A DNA stretch of 64,000 bases, taken from the NCBI RefSeq assembly GCF_034653355.1, contig NZ_JAYEER010000004.1, positions 2,232,001 through 2,296,000 of the forward strand, in the 5' to 3' direction. This document shows, piece after piece, positions 1-9,572 of the stretch. The DNA is from Nitrospirillum sp034653355. Its GTDB lineage: Bacteria; Pseudomonadota; Alphaproteobacteria; Azospirillales; Azospirillaceae. The notes under the pieces are model-generated. The model saw nothing but the letters and a program-made list of their open reading frames with translations. It was not told the DNA's origin and did no database searches. The stretch's first letter is position 1, and each line of letters opens with the position of its first letter. The position numbers and the translations under genes were made by a program.

Positions 1-1
1 G

Positions 2-1216
2 CGGACGGGGGAGGCGCTGCATCCCGCCATCGTCTGGCAGGACCGCCGCACCGCCGGCCTGTGCCAGGCCCTGCGCCGCGAGGGCGCGGAGGCCATGGTG
101 CGCCGGCGTACCGGCCTGCTGCTGGACCCCTATTTCTCCGCCACCAAGCTGGCGTGGATCCTGGACACGGTCCCTGGCGCCCGCGCGCGGGCCGAGGCGG
201 GGGAGCTGGCCTTCGGCACCATCGACTGCTTCCTGCTGTGGCGCCTGACAGGCGGCCAGGTGCACGCCACCGACGCCACCAACGCCGCCCGCACCCTGCT
301 GTTCAACCTGGAAACCCTGGACTGGGATCCGGAGCTGCTGCGCCTGTTCGGCATCCCGGCGGCCATCCTGCCCCGGGTGCTGGACAACGCCGGCGCCTTC
401 GGCGTCTCCACCGCCGACCTGCTGGGCCGGCCCATCCCCGTGCTGGGCATGGCGGGCGACCAGCAAGCGGCCGCCATTGGCCAGGCCTGCCTGGGCCCCG
501 GCATGATCAAGAGCACCTACGGCACCGGCTGCTTCGCCCTGATGAATATCGGCGACACGCCGCGCCCGTCCAACCACCGCCTGCTGACCACCCTGGCCTA
601 CCGCCTGGACGGCCGCGCCAGCTACGCGCTGGAGGGGTCGATCTTCGTGGCCGGAGCGGCGGTGCAGTGGCTGCGCGACGGGCTGAGGCTGATCCCGGAC
701 GCGGCGGCCAGCCAGGGCCATGCCGAGGCGCTGGCCGATACCGGCGGCGTCTACCTGGTGCCGGCCTTCACCGGCCTGGGCGCCCCCTATTGGGATCCCG
801 ACGCGCGCGGCGCCATCCTGGGCCTGACGCGTGACAGCGGCATCAGTCACATCGTGCGCGCGGCCCTGGAGTCCGTCTGCTACCAGACCCGCGACCTGAT
901 GGACGCCATGGCGGCCGACAGCGGCTGCGCCCTGACCGCCCTGCGCGTGGACGGCGGTATGGTCACCAACGACTGGCTGATGCAGTTCCTGGCCGACCAG
1001 CTGGACCTGACGGTCGAGCGGCCGGCGGTGACGGAGACGACGGCCCTGGGCGCCGCCTTCCTGGCCGGCCTGGCGGCGGGCCTGTTCCCCAGCCTGGACA
1101 CGATATCCACCCTGTGGCGGGAAGAACGGCGGTTCGAGCCCGCCGCCGACCCGGCGGCGCGGGAGCGCCTGTACGACGGCTGGAAGCGGGCGGTGGCACG
1201 GGTGCGGAGCGTTTGA
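2..1216 (+). CDS. glpK: Glycerol kinase, 3' part (5' end outside window)
   Basis: ATP-dependent phosphorylation of glycerol to glycerol 3-phosphate (FGGY carbohydrate kinase family, cytoplasmic). The frame is open from base 2, so the gene starts upstream of the window; about 404 codons are present out of the roughly 500 usual for the family. Visible family signatures are VWQDRRTA at the very start, the substrate-domain segment CFLLWRLTGGQVHATDATNA, the hinge segment GMAGDQQAAAIGQ, FTGLGAPYWDPDARG, and the C-terminal nucleotide-binding stretch LRVDGGMVTNDWLMQFLADQ. It ends with TGA at 1214-1216. The next genes are unrelated proteases, so no glp operon is visible on this side. Identification is firm within the FGGY family; glycerol as substrate rests on overall similarity to GlpK. 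Confidence 0.93.
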   Translation, partial: RTGEALHPAIVWQDRRTAGLCQALRREGAEAMVRRRTGLLLDPYFSATKLAWILDTVPGARARAEAGELAFGTIDCFLLWRLTGGQVHATDATNAARTLLFNLETLDWDPELLRLFGIPAAILPRVLDNAGAFGVSTADLLGRPIPVLGMAGDQQAAAIGQACLGPGMIKSTYGTGCFALMNIGDTPRPSNHRLLTTLAYRLDGRASYALEGSIFVAGAAVQWLRDGLRLIPDAAASQGHAEALADTGGVYLVPAFTGLGAPYWDPDARGAILGLTRDSGISHIVRAALESVCYQTRDLMDAMAADSGCALTALRVDGGMVTNDWLMQFLADQLDLTVERPAVTETTALGAAFLAGLAAGLFPSLDTISTLWREERRFEPAADPAARERLYDGWKRAVARVRSV

Positions 1217-1384
1217 TCGATATGCGGCGTTTCGTTGCCGACTATCGCTTTACGCGCGAATTCGCAGCGATATTCTACATCGTCATCGCAAACGACGGCA
1301 TCGTGGGGCTCTCGACGGAGTCACGGGGAGCGGGCCGCCAAAAGAGATACAAACCAAGCAGAGGCCAAGGGGTTAGGGGACATC

Positions 1385-2476
1385 ATGGGGATTCACACGA
1401 TTACGAAAATCCGCGCGAGCATGTCGGCATTCGCCCTGATGGCGCTGGCCCTGCTCCCGCCTTCCGCCCCCGCCCAGGCGGCCTCCTCCTGCAAGCTGGC
1501 CCAGGTCGCGGCCATTCCCCTGGAGATGGACGGCAACATCCTGCTGGCCCGTGTGGCCATCAACGGTAAGCCCGCGCGCATGCTGGTCGACACCGGCGCC
1601 TGGATGTCGATCCTGACCCGGTCGTCGCTGGCCCCCTTAGGCCTGAAGGCGGTGGACGCGCAAGGCGAGATGATCGGCATCGACGGAACCAGCCGCCTGT
1701 TGCAGACCACCATGGACAGCCTGGAACTGGGCACCTGGCATGGCCGCGATGTCCGGGTCTATGTCGGCGGCTATGGGTCCTTGGGGGACAATGCCGTCGG
1801 CGCCCTGGGCATGGACCTGCTGGAGCGCTACGACATGGAATTCGACCTGGCCCACAACCTGCTGAACCTGTTCAAGCCGGAAAAGTGCGACAACGACGTC
1901 CTGGCCTATTGGTCGAACAGCTACAACGTCACCGACATGGACGATGTGCGCGGCAACCGCTCCCGCATCCGCGTTCCCGTGCTGGTCAACGGCCAGACCG
2001 TGCACGCCGAACTGGACAGCGGCGCCAGCATCACCGTGCTGGATGAAGGCGTGGCCCGGCGCGTGGGCATCGACGTCATCGCCGGTGATGGCGCGAAAGC
2101 CGGGACCCTGCAAGGCGCCAACGGCTATGCCGTCGAAAGCCATATCGGCACCTTCGACAGCTTCAGCATCGGCGATGAAACCATCCGCCATGCCAAGCTG
2201 CGCGTGACCGACCTGTATAACCGCGTGGGCACGACCTATGTCGGCAGCCGCCTGAGCACCTCATACGGCGACACCGACATGTATCTGGGGGCGGATTTCC
2301 TGCGCAGCCACCGCGTCTATATCGCGTCCAGCCAGCGCAAGGTCTATTTCACTTACCAGGGCGGGCCGGTGTTCCAGGTGGTGGGCCCGGCGCTGACCTC
2401 AGTATCCCGCGGCGTCAAAGCGGATGAGGAGACGGAGCCGTCCGCCGCCGCCCCAACGAAGGCCCAAGGGCAATAG
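1385..2476 (+). CDS. Exported two-domain retropepsin-like aspartic protease, paralog 1
   Basis: Predicted periplasmic aspartic protease of 363 aa, first of three adjacent paralogs. Residues about 1-33 form a signal peptide (hydrophobic AFALMALALLPPSAPA, likely cut after AQA). Two retropepsin-type halves follow. The first has MLVDTGAWMSIL with Asp69, the second AELDSGASITVL with Asp211; the 142-residue spacing gives one active-site Asp per half, as in a fused dimer. Each half also has a late hydrophobic Gly-Ala-Asp or Gly-Met-Asp motif (ALGMDLL, YLGADFL). The frame is open upstream to 1235, but that stretch has no signal-peptide character; ATG 1385 follows a purine-rich GGGGTTAGGGGA and directly precedes the signal peptide, so I chose it. 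Substrate is unknown. Confidence 0.85.
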   Translation: MGIHTITKIRASMSAFALMALALLPPSAPAQAASSCKLAQVAAIPLEMDGNILLARVAINGKPARMLVDTGAWMSILTRSSLAPLGLKAVDAQGEMIGIDGTSRLLQTTMDSLELGTWHGRDVRVYVGGYGSLGDNAVGALGMDLLERYDMEFDLAHNLLNLFKPEKCDNDVLAYWSNSYNVTDMDDVRGNRSRIRVPVLVNGQTVHAELDSGASITVLDEGVARRVGIDVIAGDGAKAGTLQGANGYAVESHIGTFDSFSIGDETIRHAKLRVTDLYNRVGTTYVGSRLSTSYGDTDMYLGADFLRSHRVYIASSQRKVYFTYQGGPVFQVVGPALTSVSRGVKADEETEPSAAAPTKAQGQ

Positions 2477-2586
2477 CGGCGGTGGCCCGTTTCCCGTCGC
2501 GGCGCTTGATCCCCACACTGTTTGCGTGCACTCCTCTATGTGCATAAATGCGAACGATTATGGCCGGGCGGGAAATGGGGAAACAG

Positions 2587-3630
2587 ATGCGCATGCGGTC
2601 GCGGGCTTTGCTTGCCGGGGTCGCCTTGTTGGCCCTGTCCATGGTCGGCGGAACGACGGCCCAGGCCGCCGACACCTGCCAGATGATCAAGTCGGACACC
2701 CTGCCAGTGGTCATGGACGGCAACCAGCCGCTGGTGAAGGTGGAGGTCAACGGCCACCCCGTCTATTTCCTGGTCGACACCGGCGCCTCGCTCAGCATGA
2801 TCCTGCGCAGCAAGGCGGAGGAGTTGGGGCTTCCGGCCTTCAGCGGCCGCAACGGCACGCTGAGCGGCGTGGGCGGGCGCAGTGACATCCAGACCACCCG
2901 TATCCCCACCTTCACCCTGGGCCAGCATACGGTCACCGACATGCCCCTGAGCGTGTCGGGGGAGCGTGCCTTCGGCCGCGCCGACGTGGTGGGCCTGCTG
3001 GGTGAGGATGTGTTCCGCAAGTTCGACGTGGAGTTCGACCTGGCCCAGGGCGTCATCAACCTCTACCAGCCACGCGGGTGCGAGACCGCCTTCCTGGGTT
3101 TCTGGTCGGACGCGGCGATGACCGCCGACATGCGTCCCGTGAACCCGCAGAATCCCAAGATCACTTTGGACGTGACGGTGGGCGGACAGCCGGTCCGGGC
3201 CATCCTGGACAGTGGCGCCAGTTATTCCGTCCTCTCCCTGCAAGCGGCGGCGCGCGCCGGGCTCACCCCGGAAACACCCGGCGTGGTCATGGGTGAAAAG
3301 GCCCAAGGCATCGGCGCCAAGGGCGTGCAGGATTGGGTCGGCGTCTTCGACGGCTTCACCCTGGGGGATGAGACGATCAAGCACGCCAAGCTGCGTTTCG
3401 CCGACCTGTTCGGCATGGGCACCTACACCGAAGCTGGGTCCCGCCTCGCCATCGACAACACCCAGAATCGGCCGGAAATGCTGCTGGGCGCGGACTTCCT
3501 GAAAGCCCACCACGTGCTGATCGCCCACAGCCAGAGCAGGCTGTACTTCACCTACAACGGCGGCCCCGTCTTCCAGGTAACGGGCCCCGCCTTGCAGAGA
3601 GCTGGCGGCACGACGGCTCCGAAAGACTGA
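2587..3630 (+). CDS. Exported two-domain retropepsin-like aspartic protease, paralog 2
   Basis: Second of three tandem paralogs, about 347 aa from the chosen ATG. Several in-frame ATGs exist (2548, 2560, 2575, 2587, 2593). I prefer 2587 because GGGG lies about 7 bases upstream and a compact signal peptide follows (RSRALLAGVALLALSMVGG, cut near AQA-A). Catalytic motifs are YFLVDTGASLSMI (Asp64) and AILDSGASYSVL (Asp208). The segment after the signal peptide (PVVMDGNQPLVKVEVNG) matches the other two paralogs closely, and a Cys (in PRGCETAFLGFW) follows the first half in all three. A gap of about 110 bp on each side suggests separate or loosely coupled transcription. Confidence 0.83.
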   Translation: MRMRSRALLAGVALLALSMVGGTTAQAADTCQMIKSDTLPVVMDGNQPLVKVEVNGHPVYFLVDTGASLSMILRSKAEELGLPAFSGRNGTLSGVGGRSDIQTTRIPTFTLGQHTVTDMPLSVSGERAFGRADVVGLLGEDVFRKFDVEFDLAQGVINLYQPRGCETAFLGFWSDAAMTADMRPVNPQNPKITLDVTVGGQPVRAILDSGASYSVLSLQAAARAGLTPETPGVVMGEKAQGIGAKGVQDWVGVFDGFTLGDETIKHAKLRFADLFGMGTYTEAGSRLAIDNTQNRPEMLLGADFLKAHHVLIAHSQSRLYFTYNGGPVFQVTGPALQRAGGTTAPKD

Positions 3631-3725
3631 CCCCGTCCCCACCTTCACCGCATCCCTGTACAATCATCTGAGTTATTATTACCGCTTCGCGGCGGGGGCC
3701 GTGATCGTTGGGGGAACAGCTTTAC

Positions 3726-4814
3726 ATGATTTCACGTCATTGGCGCCAGCGCCTGGCCCTAGGACTGGCCGCCTGTGCGCTATCCTCCGCCATCTGGTCG
3801 GCGAACGCCATCGCCGCGCCGTCATGCAAACTGGCCAAGGTCGGCGTCGTGCCGGTCACCATGGACGGTAACCAGCCGCTGATCAACGCCACCGTCAATG
3901 GCACGTCCGTGCATTTCCTGCTGGACACCGGGGCAGACAGTTCGATCCTCAGCCGGCCGGCTGCTACACGCCTGAATCTGCACACCCGCAAGACAGGCGG
4001 ATTGCTGATCGGCATGGACGGCGCCGCGCCGTTGCGACGGACCACCATAGACACCTTGGAAATGGGTACCTACCGGGGCGAAGACATTCGAGTGCTGGTG
4101 GGTGGCGACAACGATGTCGGGGCCGGCGACGACGTCGTGGGTGTACTGGGGATGGATTTCCTGTCAGGACACGACCTGGAATTCGATTTCGCCCATAACC
4201 TGCTGAACCTCTATAAGCCGGAAGGCTGTGACAAGGTGGAACTGGCCTATTGGGCCAATTCCTACAGCATGGTGGACATGGACGACAAATGGCCCACCCG
4301 CGACTCCATCCGCCTCGTCATCACCGTGGACGGCCAGCCCCTGCACGCCTTCGTCGATAGCGGCGCCACCGTCAGCCTGCTGGACGCCAAGGCCATGCGT
4401 CGCCTAGCGCGCGACACAGCCGCGGTCGGGACCGGCCCAGAAGCAGACGCGACGCCGGGAGGCGCCTTGCGGGGCCTCATTGGACGATACATCCCGACCC
4501 TGATCAGCACGTTCGGAAGCGTTAGCATCGGCGATGAAACCATCAAGAACGCCAAGATGCGTTACCTGGCGTACCAGGACGGCGCGGGCCAACTGGTCAC
4601 CGACCGCAAGCTGGATGACATCCTCGGCAGCAACGTCGACATGATCTTGGGCGCCGATTTCCTGCGGTCCCACCGCGTCTACGTGGCCTTTAGCCAACGT
4701 AAAATCTACTTCACTTATGCCGGCGGCCCGGTCTTTCAAACCAAGGGCGAAGCCATGGTCCGCGACAGGCACGGCGACGGGCCGGTGGATCCGGCGACTG
4801 CGTCCGAGCAATAA
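3726..4814 (+). CDS. Exported two-domain retropepsin-like aspartic protease, paralog 3
   Basis: Third paralog, 362 aa. A signal peptide (residues about 1-31, LALGLAACALSSAIWSANA) is followed by PVTMDGNQPLINATVNGTSV, almost the same block as in paralog 2. Catalytic motifs are HFLLDTGADSSIL (Asp67) and AFVDSGATVSLL (Asp211). The block ELAYWANSYSMVDMDDKW parallels VLAYWSNSYNVTDMDDVR of paralog 1, so 1 and 3 are the closer pair. ATG 3726 follows GGGGGAA at about 10 bases; an in-frame TTG at 3708 is possible but less likely. A hairpin follows 16 bp after the stop. All catalytic Asp residues are intact, so this does not look like a decaying duplicate. Confidence 0.84.
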   Translation: MISRHWRQRLALGLAACALSSAIWSANAIAAPSCKLAKVGVVPVTMDGNQPLINATVNGTSVHFLLDTGADSSILSRPAATRLNLHTRKTGGLLIGMDGAAPLRRTTIDTLEMGTYRGEDIRVLVGGDNDVGAGDDVVGVLGMDFLSGHDLEFDFAHNLLNLYKPEGCDKVELAYWANSYSMVDMDDKWPTRDSIRLVITVDGQPLHAFVDSGATVSLLDAKAMRRLARDTAAVGTGPEADATPGGALRGLIGRYIPTLISTFGSVSIGDETIKNAKMRYLAYQDGAGQLVTDRKLDDILGSNVDMILGADFLRSHRVYVAFSQRKIYFTYAGGPVFQTKGEAMVRDRHGDGPVDPATASEQ

Positions 4815-4830
4815 GGGCCGCCAACAAAAA

Positions 4831-4857
4831 CCGCCACCGGAATGCCTCCGGCGGCGG
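4831..4857 (+). terminator. Hairpin after protease paralog 3
   Basis: CCGCCACCGGA and TCCGGCGGCGG form an 11-bp stem with one mismatch and a short loop, 16 bp after the protease stop codon. The following bases (TCGCGTTTTCC) give only a weak T run, so termination could be inefficient. Confidence 0.55.
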
Positions 4858-4947
4858 TCGCGTTTTCCGGAGGGCGGTGGCGGGTGCCGGCCGGCACCCC
4901 CTTGCCCCCTCTCCTTCGTCCCTCTTCGTGGGGCTCCCTTCACGGAA

Positions 4948-4973
4948 GACGCCCCGGTCGAAACCGGGGCGTC
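4948..4973 (-). terminator. Terminator hairpin after gltB
   Basis: Perfect 11-bp stem GACGCCCCGGT / ACCGGGGCGTC around a four-base loop, 15 bp beyond the gltB stop codon on the minus strand. There is no long U tract. Confidence 0.6.
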
Positions 4974-4988
4974 CGAGAGTGGAAAAGG

Positions 4989-7900
4989 TTACTCGGCGCT
5001 GAGCGCCTGCGGCGGGACGACGGGCACCGCCAGGCTGTGCAGCATCTCCTTGGGCACAACCTGCCAGAAGTGGCCGCGCACCAGCGGCCAGTCGTTCAGC
5101 AGGGTCATGGCCCAGCGGCTCTGCGTCCGCGCCACATGCTCCTCGATCAGGGACACCAGCATGTCCTCGTAATGCTGGACCTCGATGCGCTGGAAGATGA
5201 CGCTGTCGGGGTTGATGTGCAGTGGCAGGGTGCCCGTCGGATCATAGACGAAGGCCATGCCGCCGGTCATGCCGGCCGCGAAGTTGTCGCCGACGCCGCC
5301 CAGGATGACCACCATGCCGCCGGTCATGTACTCGCAGCCGTTGGAGCCGCAGCCCTCCACCACCACCGTGGCGCCGGAGTTGCGGACGGCGAAGCGCTCA
5401 CCCGCCTGGCCGGCGGCGAACAGCTTGCCCGCCGTGGCCCCGTACAGCACCGTGTTGCCGATGATGGTGTTCTCGTTCGACTTCAGCGGCGTGGCCGTCA
5501 TGGGCCGGACGATGATGGTGCCGCCCGACAGGCCCTTGCCGACATAGTCGTTGGCGTCGCCGAACACCTCCAGGGTCAGGCCCTGGACGGCGAAGGCGCC
5601 CAAAGACTGGCCGGCGGAACCGCGCAGCCGCACCGTGCAATGGCCAGGCTGCAGGCCGCTCATCCCGAACTTGCGGGTGATCATGGCCGACATCCGGGTG
5701 CCGATGGCGCGGTGCGTGTTCTGGACGTTGTAGGCCAGCTGCATCTTCTCGCCGTCGTCGAACAGCTGGCGGGCGTCGCGGATCATCTGGGCGTCCAGCG
5801 TGTCCGGCACCTCGTTGCGGCCCACCTGGGTGCAGTACCGCGCGCTGTCCCCGGCGGGGTCGGCCTGGGCCAGCAGCGGGTTCAGGTCCAGGTCGTCCAG
5901 GTGGACGGCGCCGCGGCTGACCTGATGCAGCAGGTCGGTGCGGCCAATGACCTCGCGCAGGGTGCGGAAGCCCAGGCTGGCCAGAATCTCGCGCACCTCT
6001 TCCGCCATGAAGCTGAACAGGTTCACCACCTTTTCCGGCGTGCCCACGAACTTCTGCCGCAGGCTCTCATCCTGCACGCACACGCCCACCGGGCAGGTGT
6101 TGCTGTGGCACTGGCGCACCATGATGCAGCCCATGGCGATCAGGCTGGCGGTGCCCACGCCGAACTCCTCGGCCCCCAGCATCGCCGCCATGACGATGTC
6201 GCGGCCGGTCTTCAGGCCACCGTCGGTGCGCAGGGTGACGCGATGGCGCAGGCGGTTCAGCGTCAGCACCTGCTGCACCTCGCTGAGGCCCATCTCCCAC
6301 GGCAGGCCGGCGAACTTCACGCTGGTCTGGGGCGAGGCGCCGGTGCCGCCGACATTGCCCGACACCAGGATGACGTCGGCGCCGGCCTTGGCCACGCCGG
6401 CGGCGATGGTGCCGATGCCCGAACGGCTGACCAGCTTCACGCAGACCTTGGCATCGGGGTTGATCTGCTTCAGGTCGTAGATCAGCTGCGCCAGATCCTC
6501 GATCGAGTAGATGTCGTGGTGCGGCGGCGGACTGATCAGCATGACGCCGGGCGTGCTGTGGCGCAGGCGGGCGATCAGTTCCGTCACCTTGAAGCCGGGC
6601 AGCTGCCCGCCCTCGCCGGGCTTGGCGCCCTGGGCCACCTTGATCTCGATCTCGCGGCACTGGTTCAGGTATTCGGCGGTGACGCCGAAGCGGCCCGACG
6701 CCACCTGCTTGATGGCGGAGTTCCAGTTGTCGCCGTTGGCGTCCGGCTTGAAGCGCGCCGGATCCTCGCCGCCCTCGCCGCTGTCGGACTTGGCGCCGAT
6801 GCGGTTCATGGCGACGTTCAGCGTGCCGTGCGCCTCGGGGCTGAGCGCGCCCAGCGACATAGCGGGGGTGATGAAGCGCTTGCGGATGGCGGTGATGCTC
6901 TCCACCTCGTCCACCGGGACCTTGCCCTTGGAGGGGCGGAAGTCCAGCAGGTCGCGCAACTGCAAGGGCGGGCGCTTGTGCACGCCTTCGGAGTAGCGCT
7001 TGAAGGTGGAATAGCTGTCGTTGGACACCGCCTGCTGCAGCAGGTGGATCAGGCCGCCTTCCCAGGCGTGGCGGTCGCCGCCCTTGCGGAACTTGTAGAA
7101 GCCGCCGATGGGCAGGGCCACGACCTCCTCGTTCCAGGCCAGCGCATGCTGCTCCAGCGCGTCCTTCTGGATGCCGACCAACCCTAGGCCGGAGATGCGG
7201 CTGATCATGCCGGGGAAGTGCTCGGCCACCAGCGAGCGGGACAGGCCCACCGCCTCGAAGTTCAGGCCGCCGCGGTAGCTGGAGACGATGGAGATGCCCA
7301 TCTTGGACATGATCTTCAGCAGGCCTTCGTTGATGGCCTTCTTGTACCGCTCCAGACACTTCTCCAGGGGCATGTCGCCGAACAGGCCGCGCCGCTGGCG
7401 GTCGGCGATGGCCTCCTGCGCCAGGTAGGCGTTGACAGTGGTGGCGCCCACGCCGATCAGCACGGCGACGTAGTGCACGTCCAGGCACTCGCCCGCCCGC
7501 ACGTTCACCGAGGTGAAGGTGCGCAGCTGCTGGCGGATCAGATGGGTGTGGACGGCGCCGGTCACCAGGATCATGGGCAGGGCCGCCCGGTCCGGGCCCA
7601 TGGCCTCGTCCGTCAGGATCAGGTGGGTGGCGCCGCCGCGCACGGCGTCCTCCGCCTCCTGCCGCACACGGCGCAGGGCGTCGGTCATGGCGAACTCACC
7701 GCCCTCGGGATCGAAGGTGCAGTCGATCTCCGCCGCCGTGTCGCCCATGTAGCGGCGCATGGCGATGAATTCCGCCGTCGTCAGGACGGGGGTCTCCAGC
7801 TGCAGCAGGCGGGTCTGGCTGTCATCCTCGTCCAGGATGTTGCCCAGGTTGCCCAGGCGGGTCTTCAGGCTCATCACCCGCTGCTCACGCAGGCTGTCGA

Positions 7901-9560
7901 TGGGCGGGTTGGTGACCTGGCTGAAGTTCTGGCGGAAATAGTGGTGCAGGCCGCGGTAGCGGTCGGACAGCACGGCCAGCGGGCTGTCGTCGCCCATGGA
8001 GCCCACGGCCTCCTTCGCATCCTCCACCATGGGATGCAGGATGGTCTCCACATCCTCCATGGAGATGCCGTAGGCCACCTGGCGGCGACGCAGCTGGTCG
8101 CGGCTGAGTTCGGCCGTGGCGGCGGGCGCCCCCTTGACCAGATCGTCCAGCACCGTGATGTGGCGCACCCAGCTGCCGTAGGGCTTGCTGGCGGCCAGGG
8201 TGTCCTTGATCTCACGGTCCTTGTAGAGGCGGCCCTCGGCCAGGTCCAGGGCGATCATCTGCCCCGGGCCCAGGCGCCCCTTCTCACGGACCGAGTATTC
8301 CTCGACCTTGGTCATGCCCGTCTCGGAACCGGCGATCAGCAGGCCGTCGCCGGTGACGACGTAGCGCATCGGGCGCAGGCCGTTGCGGTCCATGCCGCCC
8401 ACGACCCAGCGGCCGTCATACATGGCCAGGGCCGCCGAACCGTCCCACGGCTCCATGACCGCGTTGGCGTAGCTGTACAGGTCGCGATGGTTCTGCGGCA
8501 TGGTCTCGCGGTCGGACCAGGCCTCCGGCACCAGCATGGTCTTGACCATGGGGGCGGAGCGGCCGGAGCGCACCAGCACCTCGAACACCGCGTCCAGGCA
8601 GGCGCTGTCCGACCCGCCGGCGGGGATGATGGGCTTCACGTCCTCGATCAGGTTGCCGAAGATCTCGTGACCCATGCGGGTCTCGTGCGCCTTCATCCAG
8701 TTGACGTTGCCGCGCAGCGTGTTGACCTCACCGTTGTGCGCCAGCATGCGGAAGGGCTGAGCCAACCACCAGGTGGGGAAGGTGTTGGTGGAATAGCGCT
8801 GGTGGTAGATGGCGAAGTTGGACTCGAAGCGCTCGTCCAGCAGGTCCGGATAGAAGGACGTCAGCTGTTCGGCCAGGAACATGCCCTTGTAGATGATGGA
8901 CCGGCAGGACAGCGTGCAGATGTAGAAGTCGCTGATGCTCTCCGCCTTCACCGCCTTCTCGATGCGGCGGCGGATGACGTAGAGGTCACGCTCCAGCTGG
9001 TCTTCCGGGATGTTGCGCGGGTTGCCCACCATGATCTGCTCGATCTCGGGGCGGGTGGCGTTGGCCTTCTCGCCGATGATCTCGATGTTGATGGGGACTT
9101 GGCGCCAGCCGTAGATGGTGTAGCCGAACTTCAGGATCTCCGTCTCGACGATACAGCGGCAGCGCTCCTGCGCCTCCATGTCGGTGCGGGGCAGGAAGAC
9201 CTGGCCGACCGAGATCAGGCCGTCGGGCGGCAGGTGGCCGCTGCGGGCCACATGCTCACGGAAGAAGCTCTGCGGGATCTGCAGGTGGATGCCGGCGCCG
9301 TCACCGGTCTTGCCATCGGCGTCGACGGCGCCGCGGTGCCACAGGGCGCTCAGCGCCTCCACCGCCTTCTCCACCACGGAGCGACGGGGCTTGCCGTCGA
9401 TGGCCGCGACGAAGCCCACGCCACAGGCGTCATGCTCCATCTCCGGCGACCAGACGTGCGCGTCCTCCAGCCGGCGGGCGCTGGCACGGTAGCGCTCGAC
9501 GAACTCGGCGCCGGTCTCGGATCGCGTCAGGGGGCTGCCGTTTTCGATCATCTCGCTCAT
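4989..9560 (-). CDS. gltB: Glutamate synthase (NADPH) large subunit
   Basis: Alpha subunit of NADPH-GOGAT (1523 aa): releases ammonia from glutamine and transfers it to 2-oxoglutarate, working with the small subunit GltD. In family order: an N-terminal propeptide of 45 residues; the class-II amidotransferase starting at Cys46 (EHDACGVGFVAAIDG), which becomes the N-terminal nucleophile after processing; a central domain; the FMN/synthase domain with the 3Fe-4S cysteines in GCIMVRQCHSNTCPVGVC; and the C-terminal GXGXG beta-helix domain (GNTVLYGATAGKLFAAGQAG). It lies 12 bp downstream of gltD and so is the second gene of a gltD-gltB operon. Length and domain order are complete. Start at 9560; an ATG three codons later is also possible. 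Confidence 0.97.
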   Translation of the reverse strand: MSEMIENGSPLTRSETGAEFVERYRASARRLEDAHVWSPEMEHDACGVGFVAAIDGKPRRSVVEKAVEALSALWHRGAVDADGKTGDGAGIHLQIPQSFFREHVARSGHLPPDGLISVGQVFLPRTDMEAQERCRCIVETEILKFGYTIYGWRQVPINIEIIGEKANATRPEIEQIMVGNPRNIPEDQLERDLYVIRRRIEKAVKAESISDFYICTLSCRSIIYKGMFLAEQLTSFYPDLLDERFESNFAIYHQRYSTNTFPTWWLAQPFRMLAHNGEVNTLRGNVNWMKAHETRMGHEIFGNLIEDVKPIIPAGGSDSACLDAVFEVLVRSGRSAPMVKTMLVPEAWSDRETMPQNHRDLYSYANAVMEPWDGSAALAMYDGRWVVGGMDRNGLRPMRYVVTGDGLLIAGSETGMTKVEEYSVREKGRLGPGQMIALDLAEGRLYKDREIKDTLAASKPYGSWVRHITVLDDLVKGAPAATAELSRDQLRRRQVAYGISMEDVETILHPMVEDAKEAVGSMGDDSPLAVLSDRYRGLHHYFRQNFSQVTNPPIDSLREQRVMSLKTRLGNLGNILDEDDSQTRLLQLETPVLTTAEFIAMRRYMGDTAAEIDCTFDPEGGEFAMTDALRRVRQEAEDAVRGGATHLILTDEAMGPDRAALPMILVTGAVHTHLIRQQLRTFTSVNVRAGECLDVHYVAVLIGVGATTVNAYLAQEAIADRQRRGLFGDMPLEKCLERYKKAINEGLLKIMSKMGISIVSSYRGGLNFEAVGLSRSLVAEHFPGMISRISGLGLVGIQKDALEQHALAWNEEVVALPIGGFYKFRKGGDRHAWEGGLIHLLQQAVSNDSYSTFKRYSEGVHKRPPLQLRDLLDFRPSKGKVPVDEVESITAIRKRFITPAMSLGALSPEAHGTLNVAMNRIGAKSDSGEGGEDPARFKPDANGDNWNSAIKQVASGRFGVTAEYLNQCREIEIKVAQGAKPGEGGQLPGFKVTELIARLRHSTPGVMLISPPPHHDIYSIEDLAQLIYDLKQINPDAKVCVKLVSRSGIGTIAAGVAKAGADVILVSGNVGGTGASPQTSVKFAGLPWEMGLSEVQQVLTLNRLRHRVTLRTDGGLKTGRDIVMAAMLGAEEFGVGTASLIAMGCIMVRQCHSNTCPVGVCVQDESLRQKFVGTPEKVVNLFSFMAEEVREILASLGFRTLREVIGRTDLLHQVSRGAVHLDDLDLNPLLAQADPAGDSARYCTQVGRNEVPDTLDAQMIRDARQLFDDGEKMQLAYNVQNTHRAIGTRMSAMITRKFGMSGLQPGHCTVRLRGSAGQSLGAFAVQGLTLEVFGDANDYVGKGLSGGTIIVRPMTATPLKSNENTIIGNTVLYGATAGKLFAAGQAGERFAVRNSGATVVVEGCGSNGCEYMTGGMVVILGGVGDNFAAGMTGGMAFVYDPTGTLPLHINPDSVIFQRIEVQHYEDMLVSLIEEHVARTQSRWAMTLLNDWPLVRGHFWQVVPKEMLHSLAVPVVPPQALSAE

Positions 9561-9572
9561 CTCAAATCCCCC

